This document shows positions 8,545-17,288 of a stretch of 24,702 bases of DNA, one piece after another. Both the position numbers and the translations under genes were made by a program. The notes below the pieces were generated by a model that was not told the origin of the DNA, searched no databases, and worked only from the letters and a program-made list of their open reading frames with translations. Every line of letters starts with the position of its first letter. Position 1 is the first letter of the stretch. The stretch lies in the NCBI RefSeq assembly GCF_000315625.1, contig NW_005434507.1, positions 28,831-53,532 of the forward strand, in the 5' to 3' direction. Source of the stretch: Guillardia theta CCMP2712 (Eukaryota > Cryptophyceae > Pyrenomonadales > Geminigeraceae).

Positions 8545-8673
8545 GTAAAGAAAGAAATCAGGCACTGCGGCACTTGGAAAAAAAATATGCTATTTGTAAA
8601 ACAAGACAGGTTCACTACCGTCCCTCTCCGCTGACCAGCTGCCAGCCCCTGCTTCCTCTCCCTCCCTCCGCAG
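8545..8673 (+). other. Putative 5' intron of A1 (equivalents in all copies)
   Basis: Donor GTAAAG after the conserved CGAGTCGACCTC; acceptor CCGCAG after a long CT tract, eight bases before the start ATG. Equivalents: B1 10437-10656, A2 13308-13447, B2 15478-15697, A3 18348-18488, B3 20468-20718, A4 23357-23484. In units 1 and 2 removal joins an upstream open frame (from ATG 8250 or 13016) in frame to the A coding region. In units 3 and 4 an extra base (GCGGACCGG for GCGGCCGG) breaks that frame, so the upstream exon may be untranslated. Confidence 0.45.
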
Positions 8674-8681
8674 CTCCTGCT

Positions 8682-9305
8682 ATGTCCCCGTCTCTACCCC
8701 TCCTCCTCCCTCCCTTCCTCCTTGACGACCTCTCCTTCCACCCCTCCTTCCTCCTCCCCATCGACCCCGTCGACGTCCCAGACCCCTCCGCTACTACCTG
8801 TGATGACCGCTGCCTGTCGCCTTGCAGTGTGCTGCCCCTGCCCCTCCTCTTCCCTGACCCTCCCTGCCCCGTCGCCTCTGCCCTTGACCTCTCCTCGTCC
8901 GACGACCCCTCCCTCGACGCCCTGCCGGATCCCGGACCTCCCGGCAGCTGGGGCTCGGAGACCAGCCGCTGGGACGCGGCGGCGCGGAGCAAGCACAGCT
9001 CGGCGTGTAGGGGCAGGAGCCGGCTGACCGCGCAGGAGAAGCTCGACATCGTCTGCCTCTACTACTCCGCCCCGGCCACGACCAATAATCGACGGACGAT
9101 CCAGCAGCAGGACCTGTCGAGGATGTACTGCAAGAGCCGGGCGGCGATCAGCAAGGTGCTGAGGCCGGAGTACGCGAGGGGGGTCATGGCAACGGCTCAA
9201 GGGCTCATGGTCAAGAACCACAACGAGATCCTCGACAACATCGCACAGGAAGAGCGTCGCAAGCACAAGGCCTTGCGCCGAGGGCCAAGCGAGGTGACTG
9301 GCTGA
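8682..9305 (+). CDS. A1: helix-turn-helix protein, 207 residues
   Basis: Residues 1-90 are rich in Pro, Leu, Ser and Asp with scattered Cys, and look disordered or activation-like. Residues about 112-163 form a helix-turn-helix of the pipsqueak/CENP-B/Tigger N-terminal kind: LTAQEKLDIVCLYY is helix 1, then TIQQQDLSRMYCKSRAAISK supplies helices 2 and 3, ending VLRPE. The tail (NEILDNIAQEERRKHKALRR) is charged and helical. There is no DDE catalytic domain, so it is a DNA-binding protein, not a transposase. The start is the ATG just after the putative acceptor; in this unit the frame also stays open upstream to ATG 8250 without splicing. Carries Ser-Ser-Ser at 71-73 like A4, where A2/A3 have Ser-Trp-Ser. 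Nuclear role inferred; target unknown. Confidence 0.72.
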   Translation: MSPSLPLLLPPFLLDDLSFHPSFLLPIDPVDVPDPSATTCDDRCLSPCSVLPLPLLFPDPPCPVASALDLSSSDDPSLDALPDPGPPGSWGSETSRWDAAARSKHSSACRGRSRLTAQEKLDIVCLYYSAPATTNNRRTIQQQDLSRMYCKSRAAISKVLRPEYARGVMATAQGLMVKNHNEILDNIAQEERRKHKALRRGPSEVTG

Positions 9306-10541
9306 GAGGTGCGAGGAGGTATTGCGATGCTGCTCAGGATCCGGACGTAGCGGATTCTGAGCCTGCACTGGCTGGGCAGTTGCCCGACCTCCGAGACAGC
9401 AGCGTGTCTGACGGGCTAGACCTGATGCACCTTGCTGGCAACTTCTTGTTATCATGCCGACAAGTGACTTGGAGGACGACTTGCCCGCCGATTGGTGGTG
9501 GGTCAGAGTGAAGAACTTGGAAGCACTGGCAAAATGGTATGCTTGAGGCGGCCGATTGACGCTAGCCTCCAAATGTCTAGATCCTAGTTCATTTGACATC
9601 AATCTGAGATTTACATACGTTTAGATCCAAAATATCACAAACAAACATGGCTCCATGACTCTTTCATGGGCGAAGTGGGTGGATGAGGCTCTTGCTGGTG
9701 TTCAACTTGGAATCAGTCAAGATCCCTGAATTGAACGACATTGAATCACAATCATGACATGAAAGGAATTTGCGGCAGGCAGCATTATGCAGATCTTACT
9801 GTTATTGGTAAGATGATGGTGAAGAGCCAGCACAACTATCCATGTCGACCCCCCTACATAACATCTCGAACAACACGCATGTTGTTCAAAACCTGTGTTT
9901 TGACCTTCTCCCTTGAATGAGAAGTCTTGATGAGACCATGATGCCTATGCAACGGTTTCTGAGTATCAAGTTGAGTACATTGAAAGAGTTTGGAAAGACT
10001 GAAGTCTTGCAAGTTGTATACATCTTGCAATTTCGGTCACAGCGGGCCTGCTCTAGAGTCAGAATGGAAATAAATAATAATAAACCATGAAAGGATAATT
10101 TTACTACTCTCCAGCAAGTATGTGACCAGCGACTCAAACAAGCAAGCGATCACCGGTCCTGATAAGACTGTGATCAGGGCTCGAGGGGGGGTGGGTGTCG
10201 CGGACTGGGGAAGCCCGTGACTCTCCGGAGCAGTACCAGGGGTACACGTCGAGTCGAGTCGGACTGGTGACTCAAAAAAGAAAAGTTTAATACCGTACAC
10301 TACCCCTCCTGTTCTCCACTAGTGAACTATCACAGCTCCGCAACTCTCCGCCTGACAAGATGGAATGAAGACACCCCTGAAGGGGGGGTAGTGCGCGAGG
10401 TAGGCTGGTGCCGGGGGTACACAGCGAGTCGGACTCGTAATGAAAGTAAGCAGACGCTTATAACAAAAAGGTAGTCATCGGTCCTCCTTTAAAAATTAGA
10501 AGTTTACTACAGGTCGTAGTCATCCCGTGGGACCACTGCCG
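9306..10541. other. A1-B1 intergenic block
   Basis: No gene recognised. Compared with unit 2 it lacks about 60 bp near 9467 (shared with unit 4), the 20-bp AGTCTTCATCAAGAGATGTG near 9731 (shared with unit 3), the AT-rich repeat arm near 10001 and the GC-rich part near 10062. AATAAA at 10069-10074 is a possible polyadenylation signal. ATCACCGGTCCTGATAAG and GTGTCGCGG (10195-10203) begin the B leader. Confidence 0.5.
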
Positions 10542-10561
10542 ATTCCCAAGAGTGGGGGAAT
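10542..10561 (+). promoter_or_regulatory. Weak hairpin upstream of B1
   Basis: ATTCCC, eight-base loop, GGGAAT, followed by GTCGC. It is the counterpart of the A hairpin, and the right half GGGGAATGTCGC is shared. Confidence 0.4.
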
Positions 10562-10664
10562 GTCGCTACCTCCTGCTGTCCCCTTGGCTTACAAGCTGCC
10601 AGCCCCTGCTCCCTCCCTCACCCGCTGAGCCCCTCCTCCTCTCCCTCCCTCCGCAGCTCCTGCT

Positions 10665-11312
10665 ATGTCCCCGTCTCTACCCCTCCTCCTCCCTCCCTTC
10701 CTCCTTGACGACCTCTCCTTCCACCCCTCCTTCCTCCTCCCCATCGACCCCGTCGACATCCCAGACCCCTCCGCTACTACCTGTGATGACCGCTGCCTGT
10801 CGCCTTGCAGTGTGCTGCCCCTGCCCCTCCTCTTCCCTGACCCTCCCTGCCCCGTCGCCTCTGCCCTCGACCTCTCCTGGCCCGACGACCCCTCCCTCGA
10901 CGCCCTGCCGGATCCCGGACCTCCCGGCAGCTGGGGCTCGGAGACCAGCCGTTGGGACGCGGCGGCGCGGAGCAAGCACAGCTCGGCGTGTAGGGGCAGG
11001 AGCCGGCTGACCGCGCAGGAGAAGCTCGACATCGTCTGCCTCTACTACTCCGCGCCGGCCACGACCAAGCACCGACGGACGATACGACAGCAGGACCTGT
11101 CGAGGATGTACGGGAAGAGCGGGCCAGCGATCAGCAAGGTGCTGAGGCCGGAGTACGCGAGGGGGGTCATGGCGACGGCTCAAGGGCTCATGGTCAAGAA
11201 CCGCAACGAGATCCTTCACAACATCGCGGAGGAGCGTCTCAAGGAGGAGACCCAGCAGACAATCACAACACTCAAGGTCATGCGCCGAGGGCCAGGGAGA
11301 GCGACTGGCTGA
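10665..11312 (+). CDS. B1: helix-turn-helix protein, 215 residues
   Basis: Paralogue of A with the same Pro/Leu/Asp-rich N-terminal half and helix-turn-helix (about 112-163), but helices 2-3 read RQQDLSRMYGKSGPAISK, keeping the Gly-Lys-Ser pattern that is usual in this HTH group where A has Cys-Lys-Ser. The C-terminus is longer and different: HNIAEERLKEETQQTITT then LKVMRRGPGRATG, a likely amphipathic helix. Between B1 and B3 over the last 500 bp I count six silent changes and one replacement, which favours a real, constrained protein. The start is the ATG eight bases after the CT-tract/CCGCAG acceptor. DNA target and partners unknown. Confidence 0.72.
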   Translation: MSPSLPLLLPPFLLDDLSFHPSFLLPIDPVDIPDPSATTCDDRCLSPCSVLPLPLLFPDPPCPVASALDLSWPDDPSLDALPDPGPPGSWGSETSRWDAAARSKHSSACRGRSRLTAQEKLDIVCLYYSAPATTKHRRTIRQQDLSRMYGKSGPAISKVLRPEYARGVMATAQGLMVKNRNEILHNIAEERLKEETQQTITTLKVMRRGPGRATG

Positions 11313-11356
11313 GCGATGGAGCTCTGGGTGGCCGCCTGCATCGAAGACGACGGCGC

Positions 11357-11474
11357 TTACAAGCAGCCAGCCACTGCTCCCTCCCTCAACCGCTGAGCCC
11401 CTCTTTCTCTCTCCCTCCGCAGTCTCTACGCTTTTGCCTCCCTCCGTTCCTCCCTGAAGACCACTCCTTTGTTA
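11357..11474 (+). pseudogene. Decayed 5' fragment of a third A/B copy (unit 1)
   Basis: Repeats, with changes, the stretch leading into the B gene: TACAAGCAGCCAGCCACTG, CT-rich tract, CCGCAG acceptor, then TCTCTACGC and the region matching FLLDDLSF codons. The bases holding the start ATG are missing. Only the 5' part is left. Confidence 0.7.
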
Positions 11475-11519
11475 CGAAGCAGTTAAGACGAGTGTGCTGT
11501 TGTCGTTGTGAGAGCTTTG

Positions 11520-11545
11520 AAACTCTCAAGGTGGAGAGTTTTTTT
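11520..11545 (+). other. Hairpin with T7 run (unit 1)
   Basis: AAACTCTC, six-base loop, GAGAGTTT running into seven T. It resembles a terminator-like or RNA 3'-end signal, 208 bp past the B1 stop, but no role is shown. Confidence 0.4.
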
Positions 11546-12247
11546 CCCGCGTCTATCAATGGCCTTCTGAGACGAGGACGGTCTGTGCTGTGTGAGTATG
11601 CTACTCGAACTCTTTCTTTACTTCCCTTCTTGTGAGTCGAGAGATCAGACAGCAATAGCAGATTCACATCCTATCATTGGTAGCCTAAGGTTGGTTGTGT
11701 TGGAACTCAACACACGAAGAGACACACGATGAGTAGAATCCTGGACTTGACACCTAGGACAACAACCAGGCGCCGCTTGAAGCACGGGTGGGACGCCCGG
11801 CCGCCTTTCCCACACGAGGGATGCTTTTGAGAGATCGTTGATATCGAGGTTGAGTGTCGTAAGCAATGCGATCACGATGAGGAAGAAGAAAGAGCATCCA
11901 CAAAATGTAGAAAGCAGCCACCATGTGGATTTCAGAGTCTAGATCATTTCAGATCTCAGACTGTAGGGTTTGTATCAACGTTGTTGATTGTAGGGGTCTT
12001 TTATGATGATGAAACGTTGAGAGGAGCATCCATCCCCGGCATATGCAAACCAGCTGGCACATACATGCTTGAAGGCTCTCGTTGGCATGCCAGCAGACGA
12101 GTCAGGGTGGCACCTTTGCGGAAGGTTCTGTAAGGAACATCTCCAGCAACATAGATGATCTAACATACAAAGAAAGCCACACAGACAAACCATGCTTCGA
12201 TCTATGAAACCCATGCCGAGAAAGATCCGTCATTTCCTTGACGAGAT

Positions 12248-13046
12248 GACGGAGATACGCAACGTCAAAGCGCTTGCACTGGGCAGCTGGTAGTCAGTCG
12301 CTGCCGAGCCTGCTCTGTGACTCCAGCTCGGGGAACTACTCGAGCGTGAGTATGAATCCGAAAATGATGACTGCTCCCCCAGTGGCTGAGCTCGCATGCA
12401 ACCACCGGTCCTAAGCCTAGCTATTCCATCCGATTGGAGGGTGGGGTGTCGCGGACTGCCCTTTCGAGTGGGACGTGACTCACACTTGTCAGTTTGAAAA
12501 ACCGTTGAGCTTGACTCCGCAGATGACGGTAAAAGGAGTGATTTCGGATTCAAAATGTCATATTCAAATCACGTACCTTTTCCCAAGTTCCGAAGAAAAA
12601 AATCATGAAATGGGGGGTACCGAATAGCCTTCAAGCCTTCGAGGTTTGCCCACCGGTCCTATACCAAGAAGCCCACCGGTCCTATAACCAGCCTCTGCAG
12701 CCCCCGGACTTGATGATCGACTTCTCGGGACGGACCTGGCCGGGGCCCCTTCTGCCTCAATGCTCGCCGAGTCCGGTGGCCCCGAGGCCGGGGAGATTGA
12801 GGGCGTACTACTTGTAGCTCTTCAAGAGCTGAGACCGATTGATGACTCGTAGCTCTTCAAGGGCCAGGAAGCCTGAGGAGACGGTTGAGCCCTTCCATGT
12901 GGTCAGGGCTCTTGCCGGCCCTTCCGCCGGTCAGTCCTGCCAGTAGTCACGGTCCGAGCCTACGTACCCTACTTGACTAAGTCCACTGTAAAATCAAACA
13001 ATAACAGTAGTAATAATGGTACAGATTACTACACAACCCTGCCGAT
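12248..13046. other. Unit 2 leader before A2
   Basis: No gene seen. Contains AGCCCACCGGTCCTATA twice in direct repeat (around 12647 and 12671), a palindrome AGCTCTTCAAGAGCT at 12816-12830, and the GTGTCGCGG module near 12446. This GC-rich middle part is shared by units 2-4 and differs from unit 1. Confidence 0.5.
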
Positions 13047-13071
13047 CATTCCCCCAAAAACTTGGGGAATG
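13047..13071 (+). promoter_or_regulatory. Hairpin upstream of A2
   Basis: Same 8-bp stem as before A1. Confidence 0.6.
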
Positions 13072-13455
13072 TCGCCGCCAACTCAGCGAGATGCCGCCAG
13101 CCGCGGCCGGGCCTACAACCCCTTGCCTTCCACCCCACCCCCCAGGTCGTAGTCAATACTACCAGTCAATGTCTCTGGACCCCACCCCCGCCTCCGGCGC
13201 TCAAAAGTTGGCAGGACCTGATCCTCCATGTGGTCAGGGCTCTTGCGCGGGGGTGGGGTGTCGCGGCCGGTCGAGGGGTGGCGGGGGGTTGACAGCGAGT
13301 CGACCTCGTAAAGAAAGAAATCAGGCACTGCGGCACTTGGAAAAAAATTATTGTTTTCTCGATACTTTGAGTAAAACAAGACAGGTTCACTACCGTCCCT
13401 CTCCGCTGACCAGCTGCCAGCCCCTGCTCCTCTCCCTCCCTCCGCAGCTCCTGCT

Positions 13456-14079
13456 ATGTCCCCGTCTCTACCCCTCCTCCTCCCTCCCTTCCTCCTTGAC
13501 GACCTCTCCTTCCACCCCTCCTTCCTCCTCCCCATCGACCCCGTCGACATCCCAGACCCCTCCGCTACTACCTGTGATGACCGCTGCCTGTCGCCTTGCA
13601 GTGTGCTGCCCCTGCCCCTCCTCTTCCCTGACCCTTCCTGCCCCGTCGCCTCTGCCCTCGACCTCTCCTGGTCCGACGACCCCTCCCTCGACGCCCTGCC
13701 GGATCCCGGACCTCCCGGCAGCTGGGGCTCGGAGACCAGCCGCTGGGACGCGGCGGCGCGGAGCAAGCACAGCTCGGCGTGTAGGGGCAGGAGCCGGCTG
13801 ACCGCGCAGGAGAAGCTCGACATCGTCTGCCTCTACTACTCCGCCCCGGCCGCGACCAATAATCGACGGACAATCCAGCAGCAGGACTTGTCGAGGAAGT
13901 ACTGCAAGAGCCGGGCGGCGATCTGCAAGGTGCTGAGGCCGGAGTACGCGAGGGGGGTCATGGCGACGGCTCAAGGGCTCATGGTCAAGAACCACAACGA
14001 GATCCTCGACAACATCGCACAGGAAGAGCGTCGCAAGCACAAGGCCTTGCGCCGAGGGCCATGCGAGGCGACTGGCTGA
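13456..14079 (+). CDS. A2: helix-turn-helix protein, 207 residues
   Basis: Same domain plan as A1. Key helix-turn-helix differences from A1: Ala for Thr133, Lys for Met148 and Cys for Ser157, giving QQQDLSRKYCKSRAAICK, so the putative recognition helix holds two Cys. Pro60 is followed by Ser where other copies have Pro, and the tail reads RRGPCEATG. Upstream, reading straight through the intron breaks the frame, whereas splicing it keeps the frame, in contrast to A1. The A2 stop is overlapped by an alternative frame open to 14414 (see findings). Confidence 0.7.
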   Translation: MSPSLPLLLPPFLLDDLSFHPSFLLPIDPVDIPDPSATTCDDRCLSPCSVLPLPLLFPDPSCPVASALDLSWSDDPSLDALPDPGPPGSWGSETSRWDAAARSKHSSACRGRSRLTAQEKLDIVCLYYSAPAATNNRRTIQQQDLSRKYCKSRAAICKVLRPEYARGVMATAQGLMVKNHNEILDNIAQEERRKHKALRRGPCEATG

Positions 14080-15594
14080 GAGGTGCGAGGAGGTATTGTG
14101 ATGCTGCTCAGGGTCCGGACGTAGCGGATACTGCACTGGCTGGGCAGTTGCCCGACCTCCGAGACAGCAGCGTGTCTGATGGGCTAGACCTGATGCACCT
14201 TGCTGGCAACTTCTTGTCATCATGCCTGATCAATGCCGACAGGCATCAGAGCGGGATGAAGGGGCTCGACTTGCTAGGTGCTCGCGCGGGGCGATTTGGA
14301 GGACGACTTGCCCGCCGATTGGTGGTGGGCCCGAGTGAAGAACTTGGAAGCACTGGCAAAATAGTATGCGTGAGGCGGCCGATTGACGCTAGCCTCCAAA
14401 TGTCTAGATCCTAGTTCATTTGACATCAATCCGAGATTTACATACGTTTAGATCCAAAATATCACAAACAAACATGGCTCCATGACTCTTTCATGGGCGA
14501 AGTGGGTGGATGAGGGTCTTGCTGGTGTTCAACTTGGAATCAGTCAAGATCCCTGAATAGTCTTCATCAAGAGATGTGAACGACATTGATTCACAATCAT
14601 GACATGAAAGGTATTTGCGGCAGGCCGGGCAGCATATGTAGATCTTACTGTTATTGGTAAGATGATGTTGAAGAGCCAGCACAACTATCCATGTCGACCC
14701 CCCTACATAACCGTGATCCGATCTCGAATCACACGCCGCATGTTGTTCAAAACCTGTGTTTTGACCTTCAGGCTCCCTTGAATGAGAAGTCTTGATGAGA
14801 CCATGATGCCTATGCAACGGTTTCTGAGTATCATGTTGAGTACATTGAAAGTGTTTGGAAAGACTACTCTCCTGATTGTCCTTGTACTAATTTTTAACTT
14901 AATTTTGAGTGAAAAGTTGTATACATCTTGCAATTTCGGTCACAGCGGGCCTGCTCTAGAGTCAGCCCGATTCCTTGTCACTGAGACTCCCGGGAGGCAC
15001 CATCGGAGTCGATCCCCGGCCCGCCGCCCCGACCCGCCGGCCCCACGAAAGTGAAATAAATAATAATAAACCATGAAAGGATAATTTTACTACTCTCCAG
15101 CAAGTATGTGACCAGCGACTCAAACAAGCAAGCGATCACCGGTCCTGATAACAGTGATCAGGGCTCGAGGGGGGGTGGGTGTCGCGGACTGGGGAAGCCC
15201 GTGACTCTCCGGAGCAGTACCAGGGGTACACGTCGAGTCGAGTCGGACTGGTGACTCAAAAAAGAAAAGTTTAATACCGTCCACTACCCCTCCTGTTCTC
15301 CACTAGTGAACTATCACAGCCCACCGGTCCAGTCTCCCTCAGTGGGGGAATGTCGCTACCATGTTGTCTTTTCGGTCCGCGACTCTCCGCCTGACAAGAT
15401 GGAATGAAGACACCCCTGAAGAGGGGGGTAGTGCGCGAGGTAGGCTGGTGGCGGGGGGTACACAGCGAGTCGGACTCGTAAAGAAAGTAAGCAGACGCTT
15501 ATAACAAAAAGGTAGTCATCGGTCCTCCTTTAAAAATTAGAAGTTTACTACAGGTCGTAGTCATCCCGTGGAACCACTGCCGATTCCCAAGAGT
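14080..15594. other. A2-B2 intergenic block
   Basis: No gene assigned. It is the fullest version of this block: the 60-bp segment after A (14226-14300), the 20-bp segment near 14558, the AT-rich arm 14884-14913, a GC-rich stretch 14965-15050, AATAAA near 15054, the B leader module and the extra 15318-15372 segment. A minus-strand frame 14491-14817 contains CPAC and CHDC pairs, but the pattern is broken in other units. Confidence 0.5.
14884..14913 (+). repeat. AT-rich dispersed-repeat arm (unit 2)
   Basis: Matches 4110-4139 (reversed) and both arms at 19887-20101. The right-hand arm present in unit 3 is missing here. Confidence 0.7.
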
Positions 15595-15705
15595 GGGGGA
15601 ATGTCGCTAACTCCTGCTGTCCCCTTGGCTTACAAGCTGCCAGCCCCTGCTCCCTCCCTCACCCGCTGAGCCCCTCCTCCTATCCCTCCCTCCGCAGCTC
15701 CTGCT

Positions 15706-16353
15706 ATGTCCCCGTCTCTACCCCTCCTCCTCCCTCCCTTCCTCCTTGACGACCTCTCCTTCCACCCCTCCTTCCTCCTCCCCATCGACCCCGTCGACAT
15801 CCCAGACCCCTCCGCTACTACCTGTGATGACCGCTGCCTGTCGCCTTGCAGTGTGCTGCCCCTGCCCCTCCTCTTCCCTGACCCTCCCTGCCCCGTCGCC
15901 TCTGCCCTCGACCTCTCCTGGCCCGACGACCCCTCCCTCGACGCCCTGCCGGATCCCGGACCTCCCGGCAGCTGGGGCCCGGAGACCAGCCGCTGGGACG
16001 CGGCGGCGCGGAGCAAGCACAGCTCGGCGTGCAGGGGCAGGAGCCGGCTGACCGCGCAGGAGAAGCTCGACATCGTCTGCCTCTACTACTCCGCGCCGGC
16101 CACGACCAAGCACCGACGGACGATACGACAGCAGGACCTGTCGAGGATGTACGGGAAGAGCGGGCCAGCGATCAGCAAGGTGCTGAGGCCGGAGTACGCG
16201 AGGGGGGTCATGGCAACGGCTCAAGGGCTCATGGTCAAGAACCGCAACGAGATCCTTCACAACATCGCGGAGGAGCGTCTCAAGGAGGAGACCCAGCAGA
16301 CAATCACAACACTCAAGGTCATGCGCCGAGGGCCAGGGAGAGCGACTGGCTGA
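15706..16353 (+). CDS. B2: helix-turn-helix protein, 215 residues
   Basis: Nearly identical to B1; I count four base differences, of which only Ser to Pro at residue 92 (GPETS for GSETS) alters the protein. The acceptor tract before it reads CTCCTATCCCTCC instead of CTCCTCTCCCTCC. Its stop is followed by the decayed third copy. Confidence 0.72.
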   Translation: MSPSLPLLLPPFLLDDLSFHPSFLLPIDPVDIPDPSATTCDDRCLSPCSVLPLPLLFPDPPCPVASALDLSWPDDPSLDALPDPGPPGSWGPETSRWDAAARSKHSSACRGRSRLTAQEKLDIVCLYYSAPATTKHRRTIRQQDLSRMYGKSGPAISKVLRPEYARGVMATAQGLMVKNRNEILHNIAEERLKEETQQTITTLKVMRRGPGRATG

Positions 16354-16397
16354 GCGATGGAGCTCTGGGTGGCCGCCTGCATCGAAGACGACGGCGC

Positions 16398-16515
16398 TTA
16401 CATGCAGCCAGCCACTGCTCCCTCCCTCAACCGCTGAGCCCCTCTTTCTCTCTCCCTCCGCAGTCTCTACGCTTTTGCCTCCCTCCGTTCCTCCCTGAAG
16501 ACCACTCCTTTGTTA
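16398..16515 (+). pseudogene. Decayed 5' fragment of a third A/B copy (unit 2)
   Basis: Almost identical to the unit 1 fragment (TACATGCAG for TACAAGCAG), so the decay predates the array's amplification. Confidence 0.7.
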
Positions 16516-16560
16516 CGAAGCAGTTAAGACGAGTGTGCTGTTGTCGTTGTAAGAGCTTTG

Positions 16561-16586
16561 AAACTCTCAAGGTGGAGAGTTTTTTT
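16561..16586 (+). other. Hairpin with T7 run (unit 2)
   Basis: Stem and T-run unchanged from unit 1. Confidence 0.4.
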
Positions 16587-17288
16587 CCCGCGTCTATCAA
16601 TGGCCTTCTGAGACGAGGACGGTCTGTGCTGTGTGAGTATGCTACTCGAACTCTTTCTCTACTTCCCTTCTTGTGAGTCGAGAGATCAGACAGCAATAGC
16701 AGATTCACATCCTATCATTGGTAGCCTAAGGTTGGTTGTGTTGGAACTCAACACACGAAGAGACACACGATGAGTAGAATCCTGGACTTGACACCTAGGA
16801 CAACAACCAGGCGCCGCTTGAAGCACGGGTGGGACGCCCGGCCGCCTTTCCCACACGAGGGATGCTTTTGAGAGATCGTTGATATCGAGGTTGTGTCTCG
16901 TAAGCAATGCGATCACGATGAGGAAGAAGAAAGAGCATCCACAAAATGTAGAAAGCAGCCACCATGTGGATTTCAGAGTCTAGATCATTTCAGATCTCAG
17001 ACCGTAGGGTTTGTATCAACGTTGTTGATTGTAGGGGTCTTTTATGATGATGAAACGTTGAGAGGAGCATCCATCCCCGGCATATGCAAACCAGCTGGCA
17101 CATACATGCTTGAAGGCTCTCGTTGGCATGCCAGCAGACGAGTCAGGGTGGCACCTTTGCGGAAGGTTCTGTAAGGAACATCTCCAGCAACATAGATGAT
17201 CTAACATACAAAGAAAGCCACACAGACAAACCATGCTTCGATCTATGAAACCCATGCCGAGAAAGATCCGTCACTTCCTTGACGAGAT

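Larger units (their letters stand above)
7545..12247 (+). repeat. Array unit 1
   Basis: Shortest full unit. It differs from the others by a replaced segment at about 7930-8090 and by deletions near 9467, 9731, 10001 and 10062. Carries A1 and B1. Confidence 0.9.
11313..12247. other. B1 downstream block of unit 1
   Basis: Holds the truncated third copy and a hairpin (own entries), then about 650 bp without a recognised gene. A minus-strand 76-codon frame (11645-11875) and a plus-strand Cys-bearing frame around 11870-12133 stay open in all three units, but the units are so alike that this is weak evidence. In unit 1 the second frame reads GAG TGT CGT where units 2 and 3 have GTG TCT CGT. Confidence 0.45.
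12248..17288 (+). repeat. Array unit 2
   Basis: Longest unit, 5041 bp, with A2 and B2. It has an extra segment of about 55 bp at 15318-15372 that includes another GGGGGAATGTCGCTACC, and one repeat arm at 14884-14913. Confidence 0.9.
16354..17288. other. B2 downstream block of unit 2
   Basis: Same make-up as in unit 1. A 93-codon plus-strand frame at 16893-17174 starts only at GTG. It has Cys-rich beginnings (RKQCDH, KCRKQPPCGF) and recurs in unit 3 with three changes. No family recognised; treated as unproven. Confidence 0.4.

Noticed and set aside
8694-9602. Long antisense open frames over the A and B genes (up to 302 codons)
   Set aside because: GC-rich codons leave the opposite strand free of stops; these frames have no recognised domain, while the sense strand has the helix-turn-helix and the splice acceptor.
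14491-14817. Minus-strand frame with CPAC and CHDC, zinc-ribbon-like
   Set aside because: Indels in units 1, 3 and 4 alter the Cys spacing or break the frame, so it is not conserved.
10665-16353. Assembly duplication as the sole explanation of the array
   Set aside because: Units differ by many substitutions and indels, so they are not one sequence repeated by error, although exact order and copy number still depend on the assembly.
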